Shown in pieces: positions 35,454-43,689 of a stretch of DNA of 64,000 nt. Below the pieces are notes generated by a model, which saw only the letters and a program-made list of their open reading frames with translations, was not told where the DNA came from and made no database searches. The stretch lies in assembly GCA_000720845.1 (NCBI GenBank), contig JODU01000001.1, positions 372,001 through 436,000 on the forward strand, written 5' to 3'. Numbering within the stretch: the stretch's first letter is position 1; every line of letters begins with the position of its first letter. The position numbers and the translations under genes were made by a program. Source of the DNA: Kitasatospora aureofaciens. GTDB lineage: Bacteria; Actinomycetota; Actinomycetes; Streptomycetales; Streptomycetaceae.

Positions 35454-35489
35454 GAAGACCAGGCCTCACTGGTTCATGACCCCGAAGGC

Positions 35490-36563
35490 ATGGGAGGCTC
35501 TGTTCATTGCGAGCCTGAAGTCGAGGAGAGTGAATCCTTGCGGTCCGACGCCAATATCGCGGGACCGATGACCGATCCGGTCCCCGGTCCCCGTACCGAG
35601 TCGATGGGAGCGGATGTTTCACGTGAAACACCGCCTCCGATGGACGACACTCCGATCGGTCGTGCTGCCCAACTCGCGGTGGAGGCTCTGGGCCGCGCCG
35701 GCGAGGGGCTGCCGCGACCCGAGCAGACCCGGGTCATGGTCGTGGCCAACCAGAAGGGTGGTGTGGGCAAGACGACGACGACCGTCAATCTTGCCGCCTC
35801 ACTCGCCCTGCACGGAGCGAGAGTCCTGGTCGTCGACCTCGACCCGCAGGGCAACGCCTCCACCGCGCTGGGTATCGACCATCACGCCGATGTCCCCTCC
35901 ATCTACGACGTGCTGGTCGAGAGCCGACCGCTCTCGGAAGTGGTCCAGCCGGTCCCCGATGTCGAGGGCCTGTTCTGCGCGCCCGCCACGATCGATCTCG
36001 CCGGTGCGGAGATCGAACTGGTTTCTCTGGTCGCACGCGAGAGCCGTCTTCAGCGGGCGATCACGGCATATGAACAGCCGCTGGACTACATTCTCATCGA
36101 CTGCCCGCCCTCCTTGGGTCTGCTGACCGTCAACGCCCTCGTTGCGGGCCAAGAGGTGCTGATCCCGATCCAGTGCGAGTACTACGCCCTGGAAGGGCTG
36201 GGACAGCTACTGCGTAACGTCGACCTGGTCCGGGGACATCTCAACCCCACGCTGCATGTGTCGACGATTCTCCTCACCATGTACGACGGGCGGACTCGGC
36301 TCGCGTCGCAGGTCGCGGACGAGGTGCGCAGCCACTTCGGCGAGGAGGTGCTGCGGACGAGCATTCCCCGTTCGGTCCGTATCTCCGAGGCCCCGAGCTA
36401 CGGGCAGACGGTACTGACCTACGATCCAGGATCAAGTGGAGCCCTCTCCTATCTGGAGGCGGCCCGTGAGATCGCGCTGAGGGGTGTGGGCGTCAACTAT
36501 GACGCGACCCACGCTCACCTCGGCGCCCAGAATGATCCGAACATGGTGGAGGGGATCCAGTGA
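35490..36563 (+). CDS. parA: Chromosome partitioning ATPase ParA
   Basis: A 357-residue Walker-type ATPase that, with ParB, spaces and segregates origins during sporulation septation. It has the deviant Walker A KGGVGKTTTTVN, VDLDPQGNAS, and DYILIDCPPSLGLLTVNAL. The N-terminal about 80 residues are disordered and encode parS site 2 as VSRET. ATG 35490 is preferred because the family-like sequence (GSVHCEPEVEESESL) begins there; an in-frame GTG at 35316 would start inside parS site 1 and would add 58 residues covering the DnaA boxes. It overlaps parB by 4 bp (GTGA). Confidence 0.93.
   Translation: MGGSVHCEPEVEESESLRSDANIAGPMTDPVPGPRTESMGADVSRETPPPMDDTPIGRAAQLAVEALGRAGEGLPRPEQTRVMVVANQKGGVGKTTTTVNLAASLALHGARVLVVDLDPQGNASTALGIDHHADVPSIYDVLVESRPLSEVVQPVPDVEGLFCAPATIDLAGAEIELVSLVARESRLQRAITAYEQPLDYILIDCPPSLGLLTVNALVAGQEVLIPIQCEYYALEGLGQLLRNVDLVRGHLNPTLHVSTILLTMYDGRTRLASQVADEVRSHFGEEVLRTSIPRSVRISEAPSYGQTVLTYDPGSSGALSYLEAAREIALRGVGVNYDATHAHLGAQNDPNMVEGIQ
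35616..35629. other. parS centromere site 2 (inside parA)
   Basis: Perfect GTTTCACGTGAAAC within the disordered N-terminal part of parA, read as V-S-R-E-T. Confidence 0.95.
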
Positions 36564-37666
36564 GTGAGCGACGGAGGGGGTTGGGCCGTGGTCTGGGCGC
36601 ACTGATCCCCAACGCCCCGACCGAGAAGTCGGTTGCCTCGGCGGCGCTGGGGACGGCGGCTTCCGCGTCCCCCGGGGCCATGCCGCTGCTGCCGAACGAG
36701 CGCGGAGTGGCTGCGGCGAAGGTGGCCACGCTGCCGCATGTTTCACGTGAAACGGAAGAGCCGACCGCGCTGCACGGCACGGAGGGCCTCCGGCCGCCCA
36801 TGGGGGCGCACTTCGCCGAAGTCCCTCTCGACGCCATCACGCCGAACCCGAAGCAGCCACGCAAGGACTTCGACGACGACGCACTGGCCGAGCTGGTCAC
36901 CTCCATCAGGGAGGTTGGCCTTCTCCAGCCGGTTGTCGTACGGCCGACGGAGCCCGGGCGCTATGAGCTCATCATGGGTGAGCGCCGCTTCCGTGCCTGC
37001 CGAGAGTTGGAACTGGACGCCATCCCGGCGATCGTGCGGGCGACGGAGGACGAGAAGCTCCTCCTGGACGCACTCCTGGAGAACCTGCACCGTGCTCAGC
37101 TGAACCCGCTGGAGGAGGCGTTCGCCTACGACCAGCTGCTGAAGGACTTCAACTGCACGCATGACCAGCTGGCGGACCGCATCGGTCGCTCCCGCCCGCA
37201 GGTGTCCAACACACTGCGTCTGCTGAAGCTTTCTCCGAAGGTGCAGAACCGGGTGGCCGCGGGTGTGCTCTCCGCGGGCCACGCGCGAGCCTTGCTGTCC
37301 GTGGACGACCCGGAGGAGCAGGATCGGCTGGCACATCGCATCGTGGCCGAAGGTCTCTCGGTGCGGTCGGTCGAGGAGATCGTGACCCTGATGGGTTCCC
37401 GGCCGCAGAAGCCGCAGCGAGCCAAGGGCCCGAGGGCCGGCTCTCTGGTGTCCCCGGCCCTCTCGGAGCTGGCGACGCGGCTGTCCGATCGCTTCGAGAC
37501 CCGTGTGAAGGTCGACCTGGGACAGAAGAAGGGCAAGATCACCGTCGAGTTCGCCTCCATGGACGATCTTGAGCGGATCCTCGGAAGTCTCGCCCCCGGC
37601 GAAGGCCCCGTCCTGCAGAAGGGTCTTCTGGACGACGAGGACGAGGACGGCGACGCCGAGTCCTGA
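36560..37666 (+). CDS. parB: Chromosome partitioning protein ParB
   Basis: A 368-residue CTPase/DNA-binding protein. The N-terminus RRRGLGRGLGALIP is the ParA-stimulating motif; the CTP-binding box GERRFRACRELELDAIPAIV follows in the middle; the helix-turn-helix is DQLADRIGRSRPQVSNTLRLL; the C-terminal dimerisation domain contains KGKITVEFASMDDLERIL. The disordered linker carries parS site 3 as VSRET. It spreads from the ten parS sites of this window. An acidic tail ends the protein. Confidence 0.96.
   Translation: MSERRRGLGRGLGALIPNAPTEKSVASAALGTAASASPGAMPLLPNERGVAAAKVATLPHVSRETEEPTALHGTEGLRPPMGAHFAEVPLDAITPNPKQPRKDFDDDALAELVTSIREVGLLQPVVVRPTEPGRYELIMGERRFRACRELELDAIPAIVRATEDEKLLLDALLENLHRAQLNPLEEAFAYDQLLKDFNCTHDQLADRIGRSRPQVSNTLRLLKLSPKVQNRVAAGVLSAGHARALLSVDDPEEQDRLAHRIVAEGLSVRSVEEIVTLMGSRPQKPQRAKGPRAGSLVSPALSELATRLSDRFETRVKVDLGQKKGKITVEFASMDDLERILGSLAPGEGPVLQKGLLDDEDEDGDAES
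36740..36753. other. parS centromere site 3 (inside parB)
   Basis: Perfect 14-bp parS in the 5' part of parB, read as V-S-R-E-T near residue 61. Confidence 0.95.
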
Positions 37667-37709
37667 TGCTCGGCAGCGGGAGCACCCAGGGGTGCTTCGG
37701 GTGCCTCAA

Positions 37710-37750
37710 GGGCGGGTCGTGTCCGGTGTATACCGGAACACGGTCCGCCC
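37710..37750 (+). terminator. Terminator hairpin after parB
   Basis: A long imperfect stem between GGGCGGGTCGTGTCCGGT and ACCGGAACACGGTCCGCCC with a 3-nt loop, followed by TTTGCTG, 44 bp after the parB stop. Confidence 0.7.
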
Positions 37751-37848
37751 TTTGCTGTGCGTCGGTGTCGGGTCCACCGCATCGTGGATACGATGCGATC
37801 GAGATGGCGTTGTCACCTGGCAGTACCTCTGAGAGGAAGGCAGGGGCC

Positions 37849-38106
37849 ATGCGAACGATGAGCCGCACCGGACTAGTGAGCGCGGGCTTGGGGCTGGGCG
37901 CGGTCGGTGGGTTCATCGGCAGCCTGCTCAGGGAACGGAGCGCTCTGACAGCCGCCCGCGACGCGGCAGGGGAAGGAAGCGAGGAACAGCCTTCATGGGG
38001 CGCCGGCTCGTACCGCTCACGCTGGACAACCTTCAGGACCTTCCCCAGCGCTGTCGCTCGTGCGTCTTCTGGGAACTGGACCCCGTCAGTGGCGAGGCCG
38101 CGGTAA
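37849..38106 (+). CDS. Possible small membrane protein overlapping the GNAT gene
   Basis: An 85-codon frame with a good ribosome site (AGGGG) before ATG 37849. Its first 28 residues (MRTMSRTGLVSAGLGLGAVGGF and onward) look like a genuine hydrophobic helix, but the second half overlaps the GNAT gene in another frame and has an unnatural Ser/Thr/Arg composition. It may be a real small protein with an out-of-frame tail, or chance. Otherwise the 328-bp space between parB and the GNAT gene has only the terminator. Confidence 0.3.
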   Translation: MRTMSRTGLVSAGLGLGAVGGFIGSLLRERSALTAARDAAGEGSEEQPSWGAGSYRSRWTTFRTFPSAVARASSGNWTPSVARPR

Positions 38107-38612
38107 AGGCGGGCACACCGGCCCTGGAGAAGGAATCATGGATCTCCGCCGTTCTGCTGGACTGGGGGTCGTGCGGGCGGGTGGTCTACGTCGATGACGT
38201 GCCGGTGGGCTACGTTCTCTACGCGCCTCCCGCGTATGTACCGCGCTCGGCTGCTTTCCCCACCAGTCCGGTTTCCTCTGACGCCGTCCAGCTGATGACC
38301 GCGTTCGTGATGCCGGGGTACCAGGGCCAGGGACTGGGCCGGGTGATGGTCCAGACGGTCGCCAAGGATCTACTGCGCCGTGGTTTCAAGGCAATCGAGG
38401 CGTTCGGGGATGCCCGCTGGAAGGAGCCTGCCTGTGTGCTGCCGGCGGACCATCTCCTGGCGGTGGGTTTCAAGACGGTCCGGCCGCATGCCCGGCATCC
38501 GCGACTGCGGCTGGATCTGAGGTCCACGCTCTCCTGGAAAGAAGACGTGGAGATGGCGCTGGACCGTCTGCTCGGCGCCGTTCAGAAGGAACCGGCGTTG
38601 CGTCCGCTGTAA
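37995..38612 (+). CDS. GNAT-family N-acetyltransferase
   Basis: A 205-residue acetyltransferase-like protein. The acetyl-CoA loop reads MPGYQGQGLGRVMVQTVAKDL (motif A, Q-x-x-G-x-G/A), and an N-terminal segment CRSCVFWELDP is typical of the Streptomyces protein next to parB (SCO3888). GAGGA lies about 9 nt before ATG 37995. Substrate unknown. Confidence 0.85.
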   Translation: MGRRLVPLTLDNLQDLPQRCRSCVFWELDPVSGEAAVKAGTPALEKESWISAVLLDWGSCGRVVYVDDVPVGYVLYAPPAYVPRSAAFPTSPVSSDAVQLMTAFVMPGYQGQGLGRVMVQTVAKDLLRRGFKAIEAFGDARWKEPACVLPADHLLAVGFKTVRPHARHPRLRLDLRSTLSWKEDVEMALDRLLGAVQKEPALRPL

Positions 38613-38640
38613 TGACGGCACCGGGGAGTGCACTCATCCA

Positions 38641-38670
38641 AATGGGCCGACCCGTCAGGGCCGGCCCATT
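38641..38670. terminator. Bidirectional terminator between GNAT gene and trxA
   Basis: A 9-bp stem AATGGGCCG / CGGCCCATT between two convergent genes; parS site 4 begins 4 bp to its right. Confidence 0.75.
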
Positions 38671-38673
38671 CGT

Positions 38674-38687
38674 GTTTCACGTGAAAC
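38674..38687. other. parS centromere site 4
   Basis: Perfect 14-bp parS between convergent genes, 16 bp from the trxA stop codon. Confidence 0.95.
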
Positions 38688-38702
38688 GTCAGTCGACGAT
38701 CG

Positions 38703-39035
38703 TCAGTCGGCGATGAAGTCCTCGAGGTCGCGGACGATCGCGGCCTTCGGCTTCGCACCGACGATGGTCTTGGCGACCTCGCCGCCCTGGTAGACGTTGA
38801 GGGTCGGGATGGACATGACGCCGTACTTGGCAGCCGTACCCGGGTTCTCGTCGATGTTCAGCTTGACGATCTCGATCTTGTCGCCGTACTCGGCGGCAAT
38901 CGCTTCGAGGGACGGCGCGATCTGACGGCACGGACCGCACCAGGCGGCCCAGAAGTCCACCAGGACGGGCTTGTCGTTCTTGAGGACGTCCTGCTCGAAG
39001 GAGTCGTCGGTCACATGCTTCAGGGTGCCGGCCAC
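38703..39035 (-). CDS. trxA: Thioredoxin
   Basis: A 110-residue thioredoxin with active site WCGPC in FWAAWCGPCRQIAPSLE and the conserved cis-proline region MSIPTLNVYQGG. It reduces protein disulfides and is recycled by the TrxB encoded 39 nt upstream. Both belong to the SigR disulfide-stress regulon in Streptomyces, and the SigR-type promoter before trxB supports that here. Confidence 0.97.
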   Translation of the reverse strand: MAGTLKHVTDDSFEQDVLKNDKPVLVDFWAAWCGPCRQIAPSLEAIAAEYGDKIEIVKLNIDENPGTAAKYGVMSIPTLNVYQGGEVAKTIVGAKPKAAIVRDLEDFIAD

Positions 39036-39074
39036 GGCGGGCTCCTTAACTGGTTGGTGCGGGGGATGGGGTGG

Positions 39075-40043
39075 TCAGACGGCGGTCTTCTCGGGCTCCG
39101 CCTTGTCCTCGTCACTGAGGGCGGCGAGGTAGCGCTCGGCGTCGAGAGCGGCGGAGCAGCCGGTGCCCGCAGCGGTGATCGCCTGTCGGTAGGTGTGGTC
39201 GACCACGTCGCCCGCCCCGAAGACACCCGTCAGATTGGTGCGGGTCGAGGGCGCGTCGACCTTCAGGTAGCCCTCCGGGTCCAGGTCGAGCTGGCCCTTG
39301 AAGAGCTCGGTGCGCGGGTCGTGGCCGATCGCGATGAACAGGCCGGTCACCGGAAGATCAGAGAGTTCGCCGGTCTTGACGTTGCGCAGCTTCAGACCCG
39401 CCAGCTTCTGCTCGCCCAGCACCTCGGCGACCTCGCTGTCCCAGACGAACGTGATCTTCGGGTCGGCGAAGGCACGCTCCTGCATCGCCTTGGAGGCGCG
39501 CAGGGTGTCCCGGCGGTGCACGATCGTCACGGACTTCGCGAAGCGGGAGAGGAACGTGGCCTCCTCCATCGCGGTGTCACCGCCGCCGATCACGGCGATG
39601 TCCTGGTCCTTGAAGAAGAAGCCGTCACAGGTCGCGCACCAGGAGACACCGCGGCCGGACAGCGCGTCCTCGTTCGGGAGACCGAGCTTGCGGTGCTGAG
39701 AACCAGTGGTGACGATGACGGCCTTGGCGCGGTGGACCGTTCCCGCGGTGTCGGTGACGGTCTTGATCTCACCGCTGAGGTCGACGGCCACGACATCATC
39801 CGGGATCAGCTCGGCACCGAAGCGCTCCGCCTGGGCGCGCATGTTGTCCATGAGCTCGGGACCCATGATGCCGTCCTGGAAGCCAGGGAAGTTCTCCACC
39901 TCGGTGGTGTTCATCAGTGCTCCGCCCGCGGTGACGGCTCCCTCGAACACCAGCGGCTTCAGCGACGCTCGCGCGGTGTAGAGCGCCGCCGTGTAGCCGG
40001 CGGGCCCGGAGCCGATGATGATCACGTTTCGGACGTCGCTCAC
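39075..40043 (-). CDS. trxB: Thioredoxin reductase
   Basis: A 322-residue FAD/NADPH flavoenzyme. FAD-binding GSGPAGYTAALYTARA, redox-active CATC in WCATCDGFFFKD, and NADPH-binding GGGDTAMEEA are in the usual order. An acidic C-terminal tail (LSDEDKAEPEKTAV) is present. It is transcribed from a SigR-type promoter 73-99 bp upstream and co-transcribed with trxA. Confidence 0.97.
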   Translation of the reverse strand: MSDVRNVIIIGSGPAGYTAALYTARASLKPLVFEGAVTAGGALMNTTEVENFPGFQDGIMGPELMDNMRAQAERFGAELIPDDVVAVDLSGEIKTVTDTAGTVHRAKAVIVTTGSQHRKLGLPNEDALSGRGVSWCATCDGFFFKDQDIAVIGGGDTAMEEATFLSRFAKSVTIVHRRDTLRASKAMQERAFADPKITFVWDSEVAEVLGEQKLAGLKLRNVKTGELSDLPVTGLFIAIGHDPRTELFKGQLDLDPEGYLKVDAPSTRTNLTGVFGAGDVVDHTYRQAITAAGTGCSAALDAERYLAALSDEDKAEPEKTAV

Positions 40044-40115
40044 GGCTTCATTCCTCGTCTCTGGACTGCGTCTTCAGGGCCGGGTGGAGCTGCACTCGGA
40101 ACTCTCACCCCACCT

Positions 40116-40142
40116 AACGGATCCTACGGGGCGCGCATTCCC
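40116..40142 (-). promoter_or_regulatory. SigR-type promoter for trxBA
   Basis: Minus strand GGGAAT (40137-40142), 18-nt spacer, GTT (40116-40118): a perfect match to the SigR consensus GGGAAT-N18-GTT, about 73 nt before trxB. SigR is released from RsrA under thiol oxidation, so trxB-trxA would be induced. Confidence 0.85.
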
Positions 40143-40204
40143 GCTGTGCCCGGGCACACGGCGTCAGGACCGGCCTGCCTTAAGAGGAGGGGTCCAGGGC
40201 GCTA

Positions 40205-41107
40205 CTAGCGTGCGTAGGAATGCTTCAGAAGGATCTTGGCCTTGCCGACCGCGGGCTGATCCACACACGCCGACTCGACGATATAGGCGGTGACCCGGGT
40301 GTCGTGGGCGGCGTCGGGCAGTACCACCAGCAGTGCTTCCTTGCCCTGGTAGACGCCCGGTTCCGTGGCGATCACCGCGTCGTCGCGGCCGATTCCCTTC
40401 CGGATGCACTCCGGAACGGTCGGCTGCTTGAAGACATGGTTCTCGGTGGTCTCGCCACCGTTCTCGGACTCCATGCCGAAGCTGCGCGGGGTGCGGGACC
40501 CGTTCTGGGGGCTCCCGTCCGCGATGAGGGTGGACACCTTGTCCTTGAGCCGACCCTCGGAGAAGGTGTCCGCGAGTGCGGTCTGCTGCTCGTGGGCGGT
40601 GTCGCCGGAGGGACTCTCCCCGGTGAGTGAGGACACGATGACCGAGCCGAGCCCGATGGCGGCAGCGGCGGCCACCGCGCCGAGTACGGCGATCCTGCGT
40701 CGCCCGCCTCGGCGGTCCTTGCGGCCGGGACCGGTGGAGGAGGAGCGAGCGTGCCCGGCGGGACGGTCGGCCGGTGCCGATGTTTCACGTGAAACACGCG
40801 CGCCGTCGCTGCGGGGCCCGTCGCCCGCGGGCTGTGGTTCCCGGGTGGTGGTGTCCGGTAGCGGCTCGGCTGCCAGTGCGGCGTCAATGCGGGCGGCCAC
40901 GTCGTCCGGCATGCGCTCTGGCCCAGGCAGAGTGCCGAGCAGCCCTTGGATCTCCCCCAGCGACGCGTAGACGTCCGCGCAGAGCGCGCAGTGCTCCAGG
41001 TGCTGCCGTACGTCGGCGGTCCGTGCGTCCGGGAGGATGCCTTCGGCGAGGTCGGCGATCTCCGCAACGTCAGGGTGCCCGGTCATGTCTGTCGTCGACG
41101 ACGTCAC
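40205..41107 (-). CDS. Anti-sigma factor of SigM (zinc-binding, transmembrane)
   Basis: A 300-residue protein with a ZAS zinc-finger motif HLEHCALC (H-x3-C-x2-C), a Pro/Arg linker, one transmembrane helix (AVLGAVAAAAAIGLGSVIVSSL) and an extracytoplasmic C-terminal domain of about 130 residues with one conserved-looking Cys in SACVDQP and another in PECIRKG. This is the layout of mycobacterial RsmA (Rv3912), cognate to SigM. GTG 41107 overlaps the sigM stop (GTGA); ATG 41086 is an alternative. It encodes parS site 5 in its cytoplasmic linker. Confidence 0.88.
   Translation of the reverse strand: MTSSTTDMTGHPDVAEIADLAEGILPDARTADVRQHLEHCALCADVYASLGEIQGLLGTLPGPERMPDDVAARIDAALAAEPLPDTTTREPQPAGDGPRSDGARVSRETSAPADRPAGHARSSSTGPGRKDRRGGRRRIAVLGAVAAAAAIGLGSVIVSSLTGESPSGDTAHEQQTALADTFSEGRLKDKVSTLIADGSPQNGSRTPRSFGMESENGGETTENHVFKQPTVPECIRKGIGRDDAVIATEPGVYQGKEALLVVLPDAAHDTRVTAYIVESACVDQPAVGKAKILLKHSYAR
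40782..40795. other. parS centromere site 5 (inside the anti-sigma gene)
   Basis: Perfect 14-bp parS, read on the coding strand as V-S-R-E-T in the linker before the membrane helix. Confidence 0.95.
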
Positions 41108-41829
41108 GCTCGTCCACCTCCGCCCTTCACTGCGGTCGAATCGCTCGGCCCTGTTTCCGTCGGCTTCGCTTCCGACGGTCCCGCTGCGGGTGGGACGGAT
41201 GCCCCCTGCGTCCGGTTCCGCTCCGGGCCGGGCTTCCTGCCCTCGCCACTGCCGTCCGGGCGCAGGTGGGTGAGCAGCGGCAGGAGTCTGGCTCTGCCCC
41301 GGGCGCATCGGCTCTTGATCGTTCCGGCCGGTACGTCGAGGACACGGGCGGCCTCCGCGACGGGATAGCCCTGCATGTCGACGAGTACGAGAGCGGCCCG
41401 CTGGTCGGCCGGCAGGGTACCCAGGGCCTCCAGCAGCTGGCGGTGCAGATCATTGCGCTCGGCGGGAGCGGAGGCCGACTCGTGCGGCTCCAGAAGCTGC
41501 TCCAGGCGTTCGGTGTCATCGACGGGCGCGGTCTTCCGCGAGGCCGCCTTTCTGGCACGGTCGAGACAGGCGTTCACCGTGATCCGGTGCAGCCAGGTCG
41601 TGACGGCTGCCTGACCGCGGAAGGTGTGGGCGGCCCGGTAGGCGGAGACGAGCGCGTCCTGGACGGCATCGGCGGCCTCCTCACGATCCCCCAGCGTTCG
41701 CAGGGCCACTGCCCACAGACGGTCCCGGTGCCGCCGCACGAGCTCACCGAAGGCATCGGGGTCGCCTTCGACGTGGCGGGCGAGGAGGTCCTGGTCGGTC
41801 ACTCCGTCACATCCGGCGCCCTCCGCCAT
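41104..41829 (-). CDS. sigM: ECF RNA polymerase sigma factor SigM
   Basis: A 241-residue ECF sigma factor. Region 2 (FGELVRRHRDRLWAVALRTL ... EEAADAVQDALVSAYRAAHTFRG in pieces) binds core and -10; region 4 (LPADQRAALVLVDMQGYPVAEAARVL ... GTIKSRCARGRARL) binds -35. A 55-residue Pro/Ser/Gly-rich C-terminal extension follows region 4 and is unusual for ECF factors. GGAGG before ATG 41829 supports this start; GTG 41802 is possible. It overlaps its anti-sigma gene by 4 bp and lies 29 bp after the pseudokinase gene. Confidence 0.93.
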   Translation of the reverse strand: MAEGAGCDGVTDQDLLARHVEGDPDAFGELVRRHRDRLWAVALRTLGDREEAADAVQDALVSAYRAAHTFRGQAAVTTWLHRITVNACLDRARKAASRKTAPVDDTERLEQLLEPHESASAPAERNDLHRQLLEALGTLPADQRAALVLVDMQGYPVAEAARVLDVPAGTIKSRCARGRARLLPLLTHLRPDGSGEGRKPGPERNRTQGASVPPAAGPSEAKPTETGPSDSTAVKGGGGRA

Positions 41830-41858
41830 CGGATCCTCCCCTCTGCGGCCGACGACCC

Positions 41859-43550
41859 TCAGCTGGTCACCTTGATGTCGGCGACACGGCCCCGGAACTG
41901 CCCGTCCGTCACCGGAAGCTTGGTCAACCAGACCAGAAGGTAGCGGGTGCGAAGTGCCTTGTCCGGCTTGAGCTCCACAGACGTGCCGTTCGCCTCGGTG
42001 ACCTTCGTGTAGCCCTCAAAGGACTGCGGCTCCGAGTCCGTGTCTCCGCCGGCGCGGAGTTCCACCGAGGTGTCCCCACCGAACGAGACGGCCACCTTGC
42101 CGACCTGTTGCACCTTGCCGAGATCGACCACGATGCCCACGCCCGGCTTCAGCCGGCCGAAGTCGGCGCTCGCGTAGTGGCTCGTCTGCCAGTAGGAGGC
42201 GGGGTCACCGTCGTAGGCCTTGCCGACGTTCTCCGGGTACTCGGAGCCGTCGGACCCGAACGGGTCGAAGTCATGTGCTCCCGCGATGGCGATCGGCTGG
42301 CTGGCCGGCTGCTTCGGGCTCTTGTCGTTGTCGCCGTCCACCGTCTGCGTCTTGTTCGGGTCGTCCGCCTTGCCGCCCCGTTCCATGAGGGCGTCCGCGA
42401 GCTGCCAGCTTCCGAGACCGAGCGCGGCGATCAGCAGGGCCGAGACGCTCCACTTCAGGGCCTTGCCGGTACGGCTCTGCAGCGGGGGCGGCGGCGTCGG
42501 CACCGGCTGGGTGACACCGGGACGCGGTGCCGGGCGGCCGTACGCGCCCTGCTGGTAGGCCGTGCGCTGGTACTGGGGCGGTGCGGTGTACGCCGGCTCC
42601 GGCGGGCGGATGCGCGGCATCTCGCCGATCGCCTTCACCAGTTCCTCCGGCGTGGTGCACGGGGACTCATGACGGGAGGCGGTGGCGCCGTCGTTGGCCA
42701 GCGCCCGCATCGCCAGTTCGGACAGGCCGCGGTGGACACCGGCCCGCACCTGGTCCGGCGGGATCAGCCCGATGTCCTTGGGCAGCCCCGCCAGGCCGTA
42801 CGCGTCGTTCTCGTACGGCCAGCGCTGGGTGAGCGTGGCGTACAGCAGGGCGCCGATGGCCTCGGTGTCGGTGCGCTGCGGAGTGTCGGAACTGATGCCG
42901 CGCAGCGCGGCGTTGACGGCGAGCCCGCGGATCCGCCACTGGCCCGTCGACGTACGCAGCACGGCGTTGGGGTTGAGACGCAGATGGGCGAGGCCCTCGC
43001 GGTGGGCGGCCGCCATGGCCGACGCGACCTGAGTGACCATCTGGTAGGCGTCGTAGACCTCCAGCGGTCCGGAGGCGAGGAGCGCGGTCAGCTCGGTGGC
43101 ATCGGGGAGCCACTCGTGCACGACGTAGACGAGGTCGTTGTCCTCGACGGCATCCAGTACCTGGACGAAGCGGGGGTCGCCGAGCAGGGCGGACGAGCGT
43201 GCCGCCGCCAGCACGGACCGGGCTCGCGCGTGGTCCGCCGGGAGGAGGTGGACTCCCACGGCGCGGCGCAGCTTCTCGTCGACGGCCCGCCAGCTGCTGA
43301 AGCCGTCCAGACGGGTGACGCACTCCTCGAGGCGGTAGCGTCTGGCGAGCTTGTGCCCGCTGTGCAGATCGGGAGACGAGGCCTTGCCGGATACCTCGCT
43401 CGTGGGGTTCCCCTGTGCCTCGTCGCTGTCCGTGTCCCGCTCCCGGTTGTTGGCCACCCCGTCGGCCGTGGACTGGTCCGCCTGTGCGGTCAGCGGCTCA
43501 TCGCCGCCGTTGTCTGCCACGTCGACGGCAGCTGTGCTCCGTTCCGCCAC
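41859..43550 (-). CDS. Membrane pseudokinase-like protein with C-terminal discoidin-like domain
   Basis: A 563-residue protein. After a 65-residue disordered start comes a kinase-like domain (HKLARRYRLEECVTRLDGFSSW onward to about 300) that lacks the glycine loop, the catalytic HRD (it reads AHLRLNPNAVL) and DFG, so it is probably catalytically dead. A Pro/Gln linker, one transmembrane helix (WSVSALLIAALGLGSWQLADAL, near 388) and an external jelly-roll-like domain (NVGKAYDGDPASYWQT ... GIVVDLGKVQQVGKVAVSFGG) follow. In M. tuberculosis these parts are fused to MurJ in one protein, MviN (Rv3910), whose phosphorylated pseudokinase binds FhaA. Here MurJ is a separate upstream gene. GTG 43550 is preceded by GGAGG. 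Confidence 0.85.
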   Translation of the reverse strand: MAERSTAAVDVADNGGDEPLTAQADQSTADGVANNRERDTDSDEAQGNPTSEVSGKASSPDLHSGHKLARRYRLEECVTRLDGFSSWRAVDEKLRRAVGVHLLPADHARARSVLAAARSSALLGDPRFVQVLDAVEDNDLVYVVHEWLPDATELTALLASGPLEVYDAYQMVTQVASAMAAAHREGLAHLRLNPNAVLRTSTGQWRIRGLAVNAALRGISSDTPQRTDTEAIGALLYATLTQRWPYENDAYGLAGLPKDIGLIPPDQVRAGVHRGLSELAMRALANDGATASRHESPCTTPEELVKAIGEMPRIRPPEPAYTAPPQYQRTAYQQGAYGRPAPRPGVTQPVPTPPPPLQSRTGKALKWSVSALLIAALGLGSWQLADALMERGGKADDPNKTQTVDGDNDKSPKQPASQPIAIAGAHDFDPFGSDGSEYPENVGKAYDGDPASYWQTSHYASADFGRLKPGVGIVVDLGKVQQVGKVAVSFGGDTSVELRAGGDTDSEPQSFEGYTKVTEANGTSVELKPDKALRTRYLLVWLTKLPVTDGQFRGRVADIKVTS

Positions 43551-43689
43551 CGTCGTTCCTGCCTCCCCAATCCGTGCGCGTCGGCCGAGTCCCGATCCGC
43601 GCGTCCGACGCCGAACCCAATTGTGCCCACAGTCCGCCGCTATGCACGACACACAGCGGCGGACGATGGTTGTGCGCCTACCCCGGGTC

